A model generated the notes under the pieces. That model was not told where the DNA came from. It did no database searches and was given only the letters and a program-made list of their open reading frames with translations. From Spirochaetota bacterium (GTDB lineage: Bacteria; Spirochaetota; Spirochaetia; Treponematales; Rectinemataceae), in NCBI GenBank assembly GCA_022711355.1, contig JAKLFE010000027.1, forward strand, positions 1 through 58,200: 58,200 bases of DNA. Direction: 5' to 3'. Positions 1 to 9,145 of the stretch are shown here, one piece after another. The position numbers were made by a program, and so were the translations under genes. Position 1 is the stretch's first letter; each line of letters starts with the position of its first letter.

Positions 1-722
1 AGCGCCGCCCCGGCGGGTACGCCGGTCAGCGAGGACAGCTTCCTCGACGCGGTCGTCGAGGCCATGCGGGCCTGGTTCAGCGCGGTCTCCTTGGTGGCCG
101 CCTCCGACTCTACCTTGAGGTAGGCGGGCCTGGCAATCATGCCCGCCTCGAGCTGGGCCGCCGCGATCTCGAGGTGGAGGCGCGCCGCCTCGAGGTCGCT
201 CCGGGCGGCCTCCTCGGCCGCTCGCGCCTCGAGGGCGGAGAAGAAGGCGGACTCGGCGTCCGCCGCCGCGGCGAGGTAGGCCGAGCGCGCCGCCTCGCGG
301 GCGACGGCTTCGTCTATCGCGTCGATCGCGGCGAGGGCGGCGTTGCGGCCCCCGTCGAAGAGGGTCTGCGAGGCCGAGAGGCCGAGCGAGGCCTTGAAGG
401 TCGACAGGGGATCGGTCCCCTCGTCGTAGGACAGGCCGGCCTGGGCCGAGGCCGAGAGCGAGGGCAGCATCTCGTACTTCCGGGCGGCGGAGGCGAGCTT
501 GGCGGCGTCGGCCCCCAGGAGGGCCTTCTGGAGGCTCCGCGAGCGGGCCAGGGCCCCCTCGCGGGCCTGGTCGAGGGTGACGGCCGCCTGAGCGGCTCCG
601 GCCGCCGAGCCCGCCGCCGCGGCGGCGCCGGAGGCTTTCGAGGCGGAGCCCTCCGCCGCGAGGGGCGCGGCCAAGGCCAGGGCGGCCAGGGCCAGGGCGA
701 GCAGGATCGTGGTGCGTTTCAT
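1..722 (-). CDS. TolC-family outer-membrane efflux protein (3' end outside window)
   Basis: The start codon is at 722 and the frame stays open to the left edge, so about 240 residues of the N-terminal part are visible. A signal peptide (MKRTTILLALALAALAALAA) is followed by an Ala-rich stretch and then alternating helical segments of the outer-membrane efflux protein type, including LGLSASQTLFDGGRNA and a helix rich in Ala, Glu and Leu. Such proteins form trimeric channels through the outer membrane for MacAB or RND exporters. The gene is the last visible member of a minus-strand operon after a MacA-like adaptor, ATPase and permease, which supports the role. The start was chosen because the signal peptide begins there, just after the permease stop at 731. 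The C-terminal half cannot be judged. Confidence 0.85.
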   Translation of the reverse strand, partial: MKRTTILLALALAALALAAPLAAEGSASKASGAAAAAGSAAGAAQAAVTLDQAREGALARSRSLQKALLGADAAKLASAARKYEMLPSLSASAQAGLSYDEGTDPLSTFKASLGLSASQTLFDGGRNAALAAIDAIDEAVAREAARSAYLAAAADAESAFFSALEARAAEEAARSDLEAARLHLEIAAAQLEAGMIARPAYLKVESEAATKETALNQARMASTTASRKLSSLTGVPAGAA

Positions 723-730
723 CGCAGCTC

Positions 731-1935
<1,205 letters not shown>

Positions 1936-1939
<4 letters not shown>

Positions 1940-2733
1940 GATGCCCTCGCTTCGTCCTTGACGCCGGACAGGGACGCGTGCTCGGCCTGCCAGGCGCGCA
2001 GGTCCTCGGCCGCCCGCCGGCGCTCGGCCACGGGGCGGTCGGACACGATGGCCCCGTCGCGCATCGTGACGACGCGCTTGGTGTAGGCGGCGACCTCGGG
2101 CTCGTGGGTGACCATGACGATGGTCTTGCCCCGCTCGTTGAGCTCCTGGAAGAGGCTCATGACCTCGAGGGTCATCTCCGAGTCGAGGTTGCCGGTCGGC
2201 TCGTCGGCGAGGATGAAGGCCGGGTCGGCGACCATGGCCCGCGCGATGGCCACGCGCTGCTGCTGGCCGCCGGAGAGCTGGGAGGGCTTGTGGTCGAGAC
2301 GGCCGCCGAGGCCCACCTCCTCGAGGGCCTTGCGGGCCCGCTCCAGCTGCTCGCCCTTGCGCCCCCGGCCGCCGCGGCCGGGGCCGCCCTCTCGGCGGTA
2401 GAAGAGGGGGAGCTCCACGTTCTCGAGGGCGCTGGTCCGGGCGAGGAGGTTGAAGCCCTGGAACACGAAGCCGATCTTCTGGTTGCGGATGTCCGCGAAT
2501 TCGTCGGGCCCCGCGGCCCGGGTATCGATGCCGTCGAGGACGTAGCTCCCCTCGGTCGGCTTGTCGAGGCAGCCGAGGATGTTCATCAGGGTGGACTTGC
2601 CCGAGCCGGAGGGGCCCATGACGGAGACGAACTCGCCGGACTCGACGCTGAGCTCGAGGCCGCGGATGGCCCTGACGAGGACCTCCCCCACCTGGTAATG
2701 GCGCTTGATGCCGCTCATCTCGATGATAGCCAT
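1936..2733 (-). CDS. MacB-like ABC exporter ATP-binding subunit
   Basis: A 265-aa nucleotide-binding domain of the LolD/MacB group. Walker [10 protein letters not shown], signature LSGGQQQR, Walker [14 protein letters not shown] and the switch histidine in [15 protein letters not shown] are all present. A basic Gly/Arg insertion (about residues 115-128, [12 protein letters not shown]) sits in the helical subdomain and is not typical of the family. About 35 C-terminal residues extend past the ABC core. The gene lies 1 nt after the adaptor gene and overlaps the permease start by 4 nt, so the three are surely translated together. It powers the neighbouring FtsX-type permease. Confidence 0.93.
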
Positions 2734-2734
2734 G

Positions 2735-4099
2735 CTACTCCACCTTGACCTTGAGGATGAACTGCATCCCCTCCTCGAGCCCGGAGCCCGAGACCTCGGT
2801 GCTCTTGCCGTCGCTCGAGCCGACCTCGACCATCCTCACCGCGAGCTTCCCGTCCTCGCCGAGGTACCACAGGGGCTTGCGGACGGCCTGGGCCTGCTGC
2901 TTCTGCGCGTTGCCCGCCGCGGCGCCGTTCGCGCCCGCCGCGGCCCGGCTGCGCTGGCCCCCGAAGCCGCCGGGCGGGCCGCCGCCCATCATCACGCCGC
3001 TGAGGCCGGCGGGCTTGGCGCCCTGGGCCCCGCCCTCGGCGGCCAGCTTCGCCCGCTCGTCGTAGGCGGCCTCCGCCTCCTTGCGCTGCTCTGCCGTGAG
3101 ATCGCCCAGGCCCGCGAGGAACTGGGCCTTGGCGATCTCCTCGGCGCTCAGCCCCGGGGGCGTGAAGCGGAGGGCGGCGTTGGGCACCACGAGGACGCCT
3201 TCCTTCTTCTCCTTGACGAACTCGATCTCGGCCGTCATCCCGGGCAGGAGCTTGCCGTCGGCGTTGGGCGCGTCCACGATGACGGTGTAGGTGACGACGT
3301 TGCTCGACACCGTCGGGACGAGCCTGACCTCGCGCACGGTGCCGCTCAGGGTCTTGCCCGGCAGGGCCTCGACGGTGAAGCGGGCCTCCTGGCCCTCGCG
3401 GATGGCGCCGATGTCGAGCTCGTCCACGTCCGCCTCGATCTCCATCTTCGAGAGGTCCCCGGCTATGGTGAACAGGCTCGAGGAGTTGGAGCTGGAGCCC
3501 TCGACGACGTTCTCTCCCGCGTCGACGCTCCGCTCGAGGACGATGCCGGAGATCGGCGAGGTCACGTAGGCGTAGTTCTCGATCTGCATGAGGATGGACT
3601 CGAGGGCGGCCTCGGCCGCCTCGAGCTCGGCCTCGTCGACGGCCAAGGCGCTCCTGCTCGAGGCCAGGTCGAAGTCCGACACAAGGCCCTTGGCGGCCAG
3701 CTTCTCGTTGTTGCGCACCGTGAGGGCCTGGAGCTCGCAGGCCGCCTTGGCCTTGGCCACCGAGGCGCGGCTCTCCCGCTCCTCGAGCTTGAGCATCGTG
3801 GTGTCGATCTCGACAAGGAGCTGGCCCTTCTTCACGCGGTCGTTGTAGTCGGCGTGGACCGCGAGGGCCCGGCCGCTCATCTGCGGGAGGACGCTGACCT
3901 CGGAGACGGGCGAGAGGCTGCCCGAGCTCGTCACCAGGCTCTCGATGGAGCCCCGGGCGAGCTTCGTGAACTCGTACTTCTGCTTGTCCGGCCCCGAAGC
4001 CTCCCCGGCGGAGGCCGGCCTCGAGCCGAGGAAGAAGGCGGCGCCGAGGAGGGCCAGGGCGAGGGGAAGGACTATCTTCAGGATCAGCTTCTTGTTCAT
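2735..4099 (-). CDS. MacA/HlyD-family periplasmic adaptor
   Basis: A 454-aa membrane-fusion protein. Residues 1-28 form an uncleaved anchor or signal (MNKKLILKIVLPLALALLG). They are followed by a lipoyl/barrel-sandwich half motif, an alpha-helical hairpin (about 95-155), the second lipoyl half (YAYVTSPISGIVLERSVDAG) and a beta-barrel domain. The ATG at 4099 is preferred to ATGs at 4102 and 4138 because AAGGAG lies 5 nt before it. A low-complexity Gly/Ala/Gln segment of about 100 residues (near 305-400) interrupts the C-terminal membrane-proximal domain, which resumes with LWYLGEDGKLAVRMVEVG. It is first in the operon with the ABC subunits and TolC. On the minus strand a TTGACG element lies upstream at 4143-4148, but the -10 is not well resolved. 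Confidence 0.92.
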   Translation of the reverse strand: MNKKLILKIVLPLALALLGAAFFLGSRPASAGEASGPDKQKYEFTKLARGSIESLVTSSGSLSPVSEVSVLPQMSGRALAVHADYNDRVKKGQLLVEIDTTMLKLEERESRASVAKAKAACELQALTVRNNEKLAAKGLVSDFDLASSRSALAVDEAELEAAEAALESILMQIENYAYVTSPISGIVLERSVDAGENVVEGSSSNSSSLFTIAGDLSKMEIEADVDELDIGAIREGQEARFTVEALPGKTLSGTVREVRLVPTVSSNVVTYTVIVDAPNADGKLLPGMTAEIEFVKEKKEGVLVVPNAALRFTPPGLSAEEIAKAQFLAGLGDLTAEQRKEAEAAYDERAKLAAEGGAQGAKPAGLSGVMMGGGPPGGFGGQRSRAAAGANGAAAGNAQKQQAQAVRKPLWYLGEDGKLAVRMVEVGSSDGKSTEVSGSGLEEGMQFILKVKVE

Positions 4100-4415
4100 C
4101 ATGGCTCCTTGCCGATATAAAAGCAGTTTCCGTGCCAAACTCCGTCAATAGAAAAGGCCGCTTTGCTATGGATTTTACGAGATCAGACAGGCCCGGAGCC
4201 GCTTCGATGCGCAGGCTTTACCCCTTCGACGGGGTACTGCGCAAAAACTGCGCAGTACGTCGCTCATCGCGAATGCCTCGAAGCTTGTTTGAAGGGAGAA
4301 CAGGCGACGCGCCCTCCTCCTCGGGTAAAGACGCTTTAGAGCCGATAATCTAAAGACAAAGCGGCCTCCCTCGATGCCCTCGGGCGGCCGCCATACTTGA
4401 GAACCGAGGTCGGTC
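4100..4415. other. Structured non-coding region between divergent genes
   Basis: This 316-nt stretch carries no convincing gene and is less GC-biased than its surroundings. It holds a hairpin TACCCC/GGGGTA (4219-4236), whose 3' arm overlaps a second perfect hairpin GTACTGCGCA/TGCGCAGTAC (4234-4258, loop AAAAC). It also has one copy of a 16-mer repeated elsewhere in the window (4274-4289), a third hairpin CTTTAGA/TCTAAAG (4334-4355) and a CATACT -10-like box at 4392-4397 before the plus-strand gene at 4416. The minus-strand promoter of the exporter operon must also lie here. The two overlapping hairpins cannot form together, so a switch-like leader is possible but unproven. Confidence 0.6.
4274..4289 (+). 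repeat. 16-nt dispersed repeat, copy 1
   Basis: TGCCTCGAAGCTTGTT occurs here, inside rpiB at 8778-8793 and in the right arm of the hairpin at 42491-42507 (reverse strand). The left arm of that hairpin shares 15 of the 16 bases. It is intergenic in this copy. Confidence 0.7.
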
Positions 4416-5966
4416 ATGCGAACGCCTGTGCCCCTGCTCTTCACCGCGCTCTTCTGCCTCGCCCTCGCCCCCCTGGGCGCCCAGGAAGTCGCCGCGACTC
4501 CCGAGACCGAGGCCCTGGGAGCGGCCAGCGGCGAGGCTGAGGCCAGGCTCGAGGCCGCCCCGGTCGAGACGGCTCCCGCCGCCATCCTCCCCCTCGTCCC
4601 GATTCCCGAAGCTCCCGCCAGCGAGCCCGCGGAAGCGGTCGCCGGGCCCGCGGAAGCTGCTGCAGAGCCCACAGAAACGGTTGCTGAGCCCGCGGAAAAG
4701 GTCGACGAGCCCGCGGAAGTCCTTGCCGAGCCCACAGAAACGCTCACAGAGCCTGCGGAAGTCGCTGCAGAGCCAACAGAAGCCGTCGCCGAGCCCGCAG
4801 AAACCGTCGCCGGGCCCGCGGAAGCGGTCGCCGAACCCACTGAAGCGGTCGCCGAACCCACTGAAGTCGTCGCCGAACCCGCCGAAACAGTCGCCGAGCC
4901 CACAGAAGCGGTCGCCGAGCCCGCGGAACCCCTCGTCGAGGAGTCTCCCGCGCTCGAGCCCGTCCCTGCCGAACTCGAAGCCGAGGCGCCGCCGAAGGAG
5001 GAGCCCTCCCTCGAGGCCCAGGCCGAGACCGAAGCCCTCAAGGCCGAGGTCGAGCGCCTCGGCCGCGAGCTCGAGTCGGCGAACGGCCTCATCGACGGAT
5101 TACGCGAAGAGGTGAAGACCCTCGACGCCAAGGCCACGGCGGCCGAGGAGCTCGCGAAGGCCGAGCGCGCGACCGCCGCGGCAGCGGAAGCCGCGGCCAA
5201 GGCCGAGGCGGCCCTCGGGGCAGAGTCCTCCGAGAAGAAGGCGGCCCAGGCCAAGGCCGAGGCGGAGGCCCACGAGGCGGAGGCCGCCAAGCTCCGAGCG
5301 GCTACCGCGGAGCTCGAGTCGCGCATCGTGAGCCTCTCGGCCGCGCGCGAGGCCAGCGCGGCGGCCCTCTCGTCCTGGGGCGGCCTGCGCCTCGATCCCG
5401 CGGCCTACCCCGAGCTCCTGCGCCGGGGCTTCGAGGGCGCGACGCGGCGCCTGGGCTCCTGGAAGATCGCCGATGGGGTCGCGGCCCAGACCGACGGCGC
5501 CCAGTACTTCTCCCGCCTGACCTTCCCCCTCGTCCAGTCGGCCAAGCCCACCCTCTACTCCTTCGACGTGAAGGCTGGCCCCAAGGGCTGGGTAGGCGCC
5601 GGCCTCCACTTCTTCGCGGAGGGGGTGCGCAGGCCCAAGGGCTACGGCGAGGGCAAGAGCCTCCTGGTCTGGCTCACCCGGGACTCGAAGATGCGGGGGG
5701 ACCGCGAGACCTACCTGCAGATCTACCGGAGCGACGACGACGTCAACATGGAGCGGGTCCTCGACGCCGAGATACAGGAAGGCGTGAGCGAGTGGAACCA
5801 CCTCGACGTACTCTACGAGCCGGGGGCCGAGTTCGTGGTGATAGCCGTGAACGGCAGCGTCCGCACGGCCTACCGGACCTTCTTCGGGATCGGCTCGGGA
5901 GTGTCGGTCTCCCTGCGGACCCTCGGGGCGGGCGTGGCCTTCAGGAACTTCGAGATCAGGAGATAG
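4416..5966 (+). CDS. Secreted Pro/Ala/Glu-repeat coiled-coil protein with C-terminal LamG-like domain
   Basis: A 516-aa exported protein of unknown function. There is a signal peptide (residues 1-22, cleavage near LGAQ-E), then an acidic Pro-rich region. About 14.7 copies of a seven-residue repeat of the form xAEP(A/T)E(A/T/V) follow at residues 70-172. An Ala/Glu/Lys-rich coiled coil covers about 195-325, and a globular domain covers about 335-516 (SWGGLRLDPAAYPELL to the C terminus). That last domain has alternating beta-strand patterns and ends in AFRNFEIRR, as seen in concanavalin-like, LamG or DUF1080-type sugar-binding jelly rolls; the assignment is by look only. The repeats probably make a stiff stalk across the envelope. 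The start is the ATG with GAGG about 7 nt upstream. A -10-like CATACT lies at 4392-4397. It is convergent with the next gene. Confidence 0.85.
   Translation: MRTPVPLLFTALFCLALAPLGAQEVAATPETEALGAASGEAEARLEAAPVETAPAAILPLVPIPEAPASEPAEAVAGPAEAAAEPTETVAEPAEKVDEPAEVLAEPTETLTEPAEVAAEPTEAVAEPAETVAGPAEAVAEPTEAVAEPTEVVAEPAETVAEPTEAVAEPAEPLVEESPALEPVPAELEAEAPPKEEPSLEAQAETEALKAEVERLGRELESANGLIDGLREEVKTLDAKATAAEELAKAERATAAAAEAAAKAEAALGAESSEKKAAQAKAEAEAHEAEAAKLRAATAELESRIVSLSAAREASAAALSSWGGLRLDPAAYPELLRRGFEGATRRLGSWKIADGVAAQTDGAQYFSRLTFPLVQSAKPTLYSFDVKAGPKGWVGAGLHFFAEGVRRPKGYGEGKSLLVWLTRDSKMRGDRETYLQIYRSDDDVNMERVLDAEIQEGVSEWNHLDVLYEPGAEFVVIAVNGSVRTAYRTFFGIGSGVSVSLRTLGAGVAFRNFEIRR
4623..4931 (+). repeat. 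Tandem 21-bp coding repeat (about 14.7 units)
   Basis: The unit reads roughly gtc-gcc-gag-ccc-gcg-gaa-gcg and encodes V-A-E-P-(A/T)-E-(A/T/V). Copies differ mainly at synonymous positions and at Ala/Thr. They contain more A and T (cccacagaa, cccactgaa) than the rest of the gene. Such arrays usually expand and contract by slippage or recombination, so copy number is likely to vary between strains. Confidence 0.9.
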
Positions 5967-6008
5967 GGCGAGGGGCCCAGGAGCGGCCGGCGGCCCCGGG
6001 GCCTCCTC

Positions 6009-7016
6009 TCAGTTACCTTCGGTCTTGCGCAGGTCGGCGGGATAAGCGAAGCGCTTCCCGTACTCGTTGACCATCACGACCTTCTGCTCCCGCGCGGAGA
6101 GGCTGAGCTTGGTCAGGCCGTCGGGGAGGAGTATCTCCACCGAGTCCTCCGAGAGCTCGAAGCGGGTCTGCCCCTCCGAGCCCTCGACCGGGAAGGACAG
6201 CTCGGCCTCGACCGGCTCGGCCTCGGGGAGAGGCTCCTCCCAGGGCCGCTCGTAGAAGTCCTGGGCGCTCTTGCTCGGGGTCGAGGGGAAGATCGCGTAG
6301 CCCTTCCCGCCCGAGAGGATGCGCCACCAGCCGTTCGAGTCGGCGATGAGCTCGACCGCGAGCTTGCCCGAGCCGTACCAGAGGTAGACGTCGCCGCCTC
6401 GGTCCCGATACAGGTGGAGCTGCGCGCCGATCAGGTAGTGGAATCCGGCTTGGCCGGGCTCCTCCTCCTCGGCCGGGGCCCCCGGGTACTCGCTGAGCTC
6501 GCCCTCGTAGTCGGCGAAGCTCAGCCGCGGCGCCTCGGTCGAGAAGGTCAGGAGGCCCCCGTCGGCGAGGCTGACGCGGAGGCTGCGCCCCGGGCCGTCC
6601 AGCTCGAAGGCCGTCCTGCCCTCGCTGCCGGATACCTCGAAGGAAAGGCTGCCCTCGACGATCCGGGGCGGGAGGGCCTCGGTCCAGGGCCGCTCGTAGA
6701 AGGAGGCCTCCTCCCGGTCCCCGGAGGAGAAGACCGTGTACTCCTCGCCCTCCGCATGGAGGCGCCACCAGCCGTTCGAGTCGGCTATGACCTCGGCGGC
6801 GAGATCCTCGGTCTCGTACCAGAGGTAGACGTCGTCGTCGCCGTTGCGGTAGAGGTGCAGCTCTCCCGCGAGGTAGTGGAGCCCGGCCTGTCCGAAGGCG
6901 GGGCGGGCTGGGCCCTGCGAGGAGGAGCCGCCCTGGGCCGCCGCCGGCGCGAGGAGGGCGAGGGCCAGGAGGGCGCCGAGGAGGGCCGCGCGCGTCGAAA
7001 GCCTGGGTGCCGCCAT
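6009..7016 (-). CDS. Secreted protein with two tandem copies of an HLYR-YLWY domain, unknown function
   Basis: I do not recognise this 335-aa protein. It has a signal peptide (MAAPRLSTRAALLGALLALA, cleavage near AAAQ) and then two homologous modules of about 130 residues. Shared signatures are HYL(A/I)G-x-LHLYR, DVYLWY, ADSNGWWR, FYERPW and a Ser-Glu-Gly-(Q/R)-T-x-FEL segment. The modules are separated by an acidic Glu-rich linker (about 180-190), and a short tail ends in RKTEGN. The aromatic, regular strand pattern suggests beta-sandwich modules binding a ligand or cell-wall component. ATG 7016 is preferred because AGGGAG lies 9 nt before it; ATG 7025 is too close to that site. It follows the dipeptidase gene by 35 nt on the same strand and may be co-transcribed. 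Confidence 0.82.
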   Translation of the reverse strand: MAAPRLSTRAALLGALLALALLAPAAAQGGSSSQGPARPAFGQAGLHYLAGELHLYRNGDDDVYLWYETEDLAAEVIADSNGWWRLHAEGEEYTVFSSGDREEASFYERPWTEALPPRIVEGSLSFEVSGSEGRTAFELDGPGRSLRVSLADGGLLTFSTEAPRLSFADYEGELSEYPGAPAEEEEPGQAGFHYLIGAQLHLYRDRGGDVYLWYGSGKLAVELIADSNGWWRILSGGKGYAIFPSTPSKSAQDFYERPWEEPLPEAEPVEAELSFPVEGSEGQTRFELSEDSVEILLPDGLTKLSLSAREQKVVMVNEYGKRFAYPADLRKTEGN

Positions 7017-7051
7017 CGCGATCATCTCCCTTCGTCCCGCGGGCCCGCTTT

Positions 7052-8563
7052 CTAGGCCCGCGCGGCTATGGCCGTCAGGAGCCGCCAGAAGCGGCCGACC
7101 GACTCGATCTCCACCGCCTCGTCCGGGGAATGGGGGAAGCGGATGGTCGGCCCGATGGAGATCATGTCCCAAGCCGGGAAGCTCGTGCGGAACAGGGCGG
7201 TCTCGAGGCCGCCGTGGGTAGCGCCTATCGCGCAGTCGCGGCCGTTGAGCTCGCGGTAGGCGGAGCGGGCGAGGGCCAAGAGGGGGCTCGCGGGATCGGG
7301 GGTCCAGGCGGGCGACTGGGAGACGCGCCGCGCGAGGCCGCCCGAGCGCGAGGCGAGGCCCTCGATCGCGGCGAGGGTCGCCTCCTTCTCGGCGTCGTCC
7401 TCGCTGCGCGGCGCGCAGGAGAGCTCGAGGGAGAAGGGGGCGCCCTCCCCCGCCCCGGCCGAGAGCCGGGCCACGCCGAGGCTGCTCGAGCTGCGGGCGA
7501 TGCCCGGCGTCGCCTCGCTCATCGAGAAGACCCCGTTCGGCAGCGAGAGGACGAGATCGAGGAGGAGGTTCGTCGAGCCGGGCTCGAGGGCGGCCGCGGG
7601 GCTGGCCCCGGGGGCCGCCCCGGGAACCGGGGCGAGCTCGAGCCGGAGGCCGGGATCGGCCTCGCCGAGCTCGGCGGCGGCCGAGCCGAGCTCGGCGCTC
7701 AGGGCGGCCTCCCAGGCGGGCCGGGAGGCCGGGGGGAGGAGGACCAGGGCCCGGGCGCCCCGCGGTATGGCGTTCGCGGCGCTGCCGCCCTCGAAGGCGG
7801 CCAGCCGGGCGCCGGCGGCCGCGGCTCCCGCGGCGCGCAGGATGCGGGCGAGGAGGCGGATGGCGTTGCCGCGGCCGAGCTGGATGTCCACCCCGGAGTG
7901 GCCTCCCCTGAGCCCGCCGAGGGAAAGCTCCAGGGCGGAGAGTCCCGAGGCCGGGAGGGCGGATGCGGCGAGGGGGAGGGAAAGGTCCATCCGCGAGCCG
8001 CCCGCGCAGCCGATGCAGATCTCGTCGGCCGACTCGGAGTCGAGGTTGACCAGGAGGGAGCCGCGGAGGGAGCCAGGCTCGAGGCCCCGGGCCCCGTCCA
8101 TGCCGTCCTCCTCGTTGGCCGTGAAGAGGCACTCGAGCTCGCCGCGGGCCAGGCCCTCGGACTCGATCAGGGCGAGGGCGGCGGCGAGGCCGATGCCGTT
8201 GTCGGCGCCGAGGGTCGTGCCCGAGGCCCGGAGCCAGCCGGGCTCCGAGGCTTCGATCCGCGGGCGGATCGGGTCCCGGGCGAAGTCGTGGGCCGAGCCC
8301 GGGACGGCTTGGGGCACCATGTCGAGGTGGGCCTGGAGGATGAGGCCCCGCCCTCCCTCGCGGCCCGGGCTCGCCGGCCGCCGCAGGAGGACGTTGCCCG
8401 CCCGGTCGAGGCTGGCCTCGATGCCGAGCGCGCGCTCCCGCTCGACGATGGCCGCGGCGAGGGCCCCCTCGCGGCGCGAGGGGTGGGGGACGGAGCAGAC
8501 GAAGGAGAAGGCCGACCACAATCGCTCGGGCTCGAGCCCGAGCGCCCACGCGGCTTCGCCCAT
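7052..8563 (-). CDS. pepD: Aminoacyl-histidine dipeptidase (PepD-like, M20 family)
   Basis: A 503-aa cytosolic metallopeptidase of the M20C/PepD group, which cleaves dipeptides such as carnosine-like Xaa-His. Metal-site motifs are in order: LQAHLDMV (His and Asp, near residue 80), GADNGIG (bridging Asp, near 120), ANEEDGMDG (catalytic Glu, near 155), an Asp in NLDSESADE, and a late SIGPTIRFPHSPDE (His, near 470). The dimerisation lid lies between them. There is no signal peptide. Length matches the family (about 480-500). The ATG at 8563 lies 5 nt after the rpiB stop, so the two genes form an operon, although no metabolic link is obvious. Confidence 0.93.
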   Translation of the reverse strand: MGEAAWALGLEPERLWSAFSFVCSVPHPSRREGALAAAIVERERALGIEASLDRAGNVLLRRPASPGREGGRGLILQAHLDMVPQAVPGSAHDFARDPIRPRIEASEPGWLRASGTTLGADNGIGLAAALALIESEGLARGELECLFTANEEDGMDGARGLEPGSLRGSLLVNLDSESADEICIGCAGGSRMDLSLPLAASALPASGLSALELSLGGLRGGHSGVDIQLGRGNAIRLLARILRAAGAAAAGARLAAFEGGSAANAIPRGARALVLLPPASRPAWEAALSAELGSAAAELGEADPGLRLELAPVPGAAPGASPAAALEPGSTNLLLDLVLSLPNGVFSMSEATPGIARSSSSLGVARLSAGAGEGAPFSLELSCAPRSEDDAEKEATLAAIEGLASRSGGLARRVSQSPAWTPDPASPLLALARSAYRELNGRDCAIGATHGGLETALFRTSFPAWDMISIGPTIRFPHSPDEAVEIESVGRFWRLLTAIAARA

Positions 8564-8568
8564 CGCGG

Positions 8569-9018
8569 CTAGGCCTTCCGTCCCTGGTCGAGCTCGACGA
8601 GCTTGGCCACCCGCTCCGCGTGCCGGCCGCCGGCGAAGCTCGCGTTCATGAAGGCGGCGAGGATCTTGGCCGGGGGGACGGGATAGGCGACCCGGCCGCC
8701 CATGGCGATGAAGTTGGCGTCGTTGTGCTCGCGCGCCATGGTCGCCGTGAACTCGTCGTGGACGAGGGCGCAGCGGATGCCTCGAAGCTTGTTGGCGGCG
8801 ATGGAGATGCCGATCCCCGTCCCGCACAGGAGGATGCCGAAGTCGTAGCCGCCCTTCTCGTATTCGGCGTAGGCGGCCCGGGCCATGTCCGGGTAGTCCA
8901 CCCGCTCCTCGGTATCGACGCCGAGGTTCGTGACGAGGTGGCCCTGGGCTTCGAGCCAGGACTTCAGCTCCATCTTGAGCGATACCGCTCCGTGGTCGTT
9001 GGCCATGACGATGCGCAT
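8569..9018 (-). CDS. rpiB: Ribose 5-phosphate isomerase B
   Basis: A 149-aa RpiB/LacAB-family sugar-phosphate isomerase interconverting ribose 5-phosphate and ribulose 5-phosphate. It has the N-terminal MRIVMANDHGAVSLK (Asp and His of the phosphate/sugar site), the nucleophile-like Cys in GILLCGTGIGISIAANK, and NDANFIAMGGR. The start at 9018 fits the family N terminus; an in-frame ATG at 9042 would add eight extra hydrophobic residues. The AANKLRGIRCA codons contain the 16-mer that recurs in two non-coding spots (see 8778-8793). The gene reads into pepD and is divergent from the antiporter gene. Confidence 0.96.
   Translation of the reverse strand: MRIVMANDHGAVSLKMELKSWLEAQGHLVTNLGVDTEERVDYPDMARAAYAEYEKGGYDFGILLCGTGIGISIAANKLRGIRCALVHDEFTATMAREHNDANFIAMGGRVAYPVPPAKILAAFMNASFAGGRHAERVAKLVELDQGRKA
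8778..8793 (-). repeat. 16-nt dispersed repeat, copy inside rpiB
   Basis: On the minus strand this encodes the conserved NKLRG of RpiB, so here the sequence is fixed by protein function. The same 16-mer recurs in non-coding DNA at 4274-4289 and in the hairpin arm at 42491-42507. Confidence 0.7.
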
Positions 9019-9107
9019 GACCACGAGGATAACACGATCCATCCCGAGTGTCAGCCTCGGGCCCGAGCCTCAGCCGCGGGCCCCGGCGCGATACCATCGA
9101 TTTTTCC

Positions 9108-9136
9108 TTGCGGGTATGGAATTGAGGCCCTAGACT
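9108..9136 (+). promoter_or_regulatory. Candidate promoter of the antiporter gene
   Basis: TTGCGG (9108-9113), a 17-nt spacer and TAGACT (9131-9136). The predicted transcript start falls only a few nt before the ATG at 9146. No Shine-Dalgarno is visible, so the message may be leaderless. Confidence 0.4.
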
Positions 9137-9145
9137 ATACGGAAC

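Noticed and set aside
4326..4348. Possible sigma-28 (flagellar) promoter: TAAA and an exact GCCGATAA
   Set aside because: The gap is 11 nt, not about 15, and the -10 lies in the loop of a perfect hairpin. No motility gene follows.
4175..5326. A Ser/Ala-rich 383-codon frame with repeats on the minus strand opposite the Pro/Ala/Glu repeat gene
   Set aside because: Its repeats are only the reverse complement of the 21-bp array; no signal peptide or ribosome site.
5967..6008. Terminator between the convergent genes at 5966 and 6009
   Set aside because: GAGGGGCC and GGGGCCTC are only partly complementary and no T-tract is seen.
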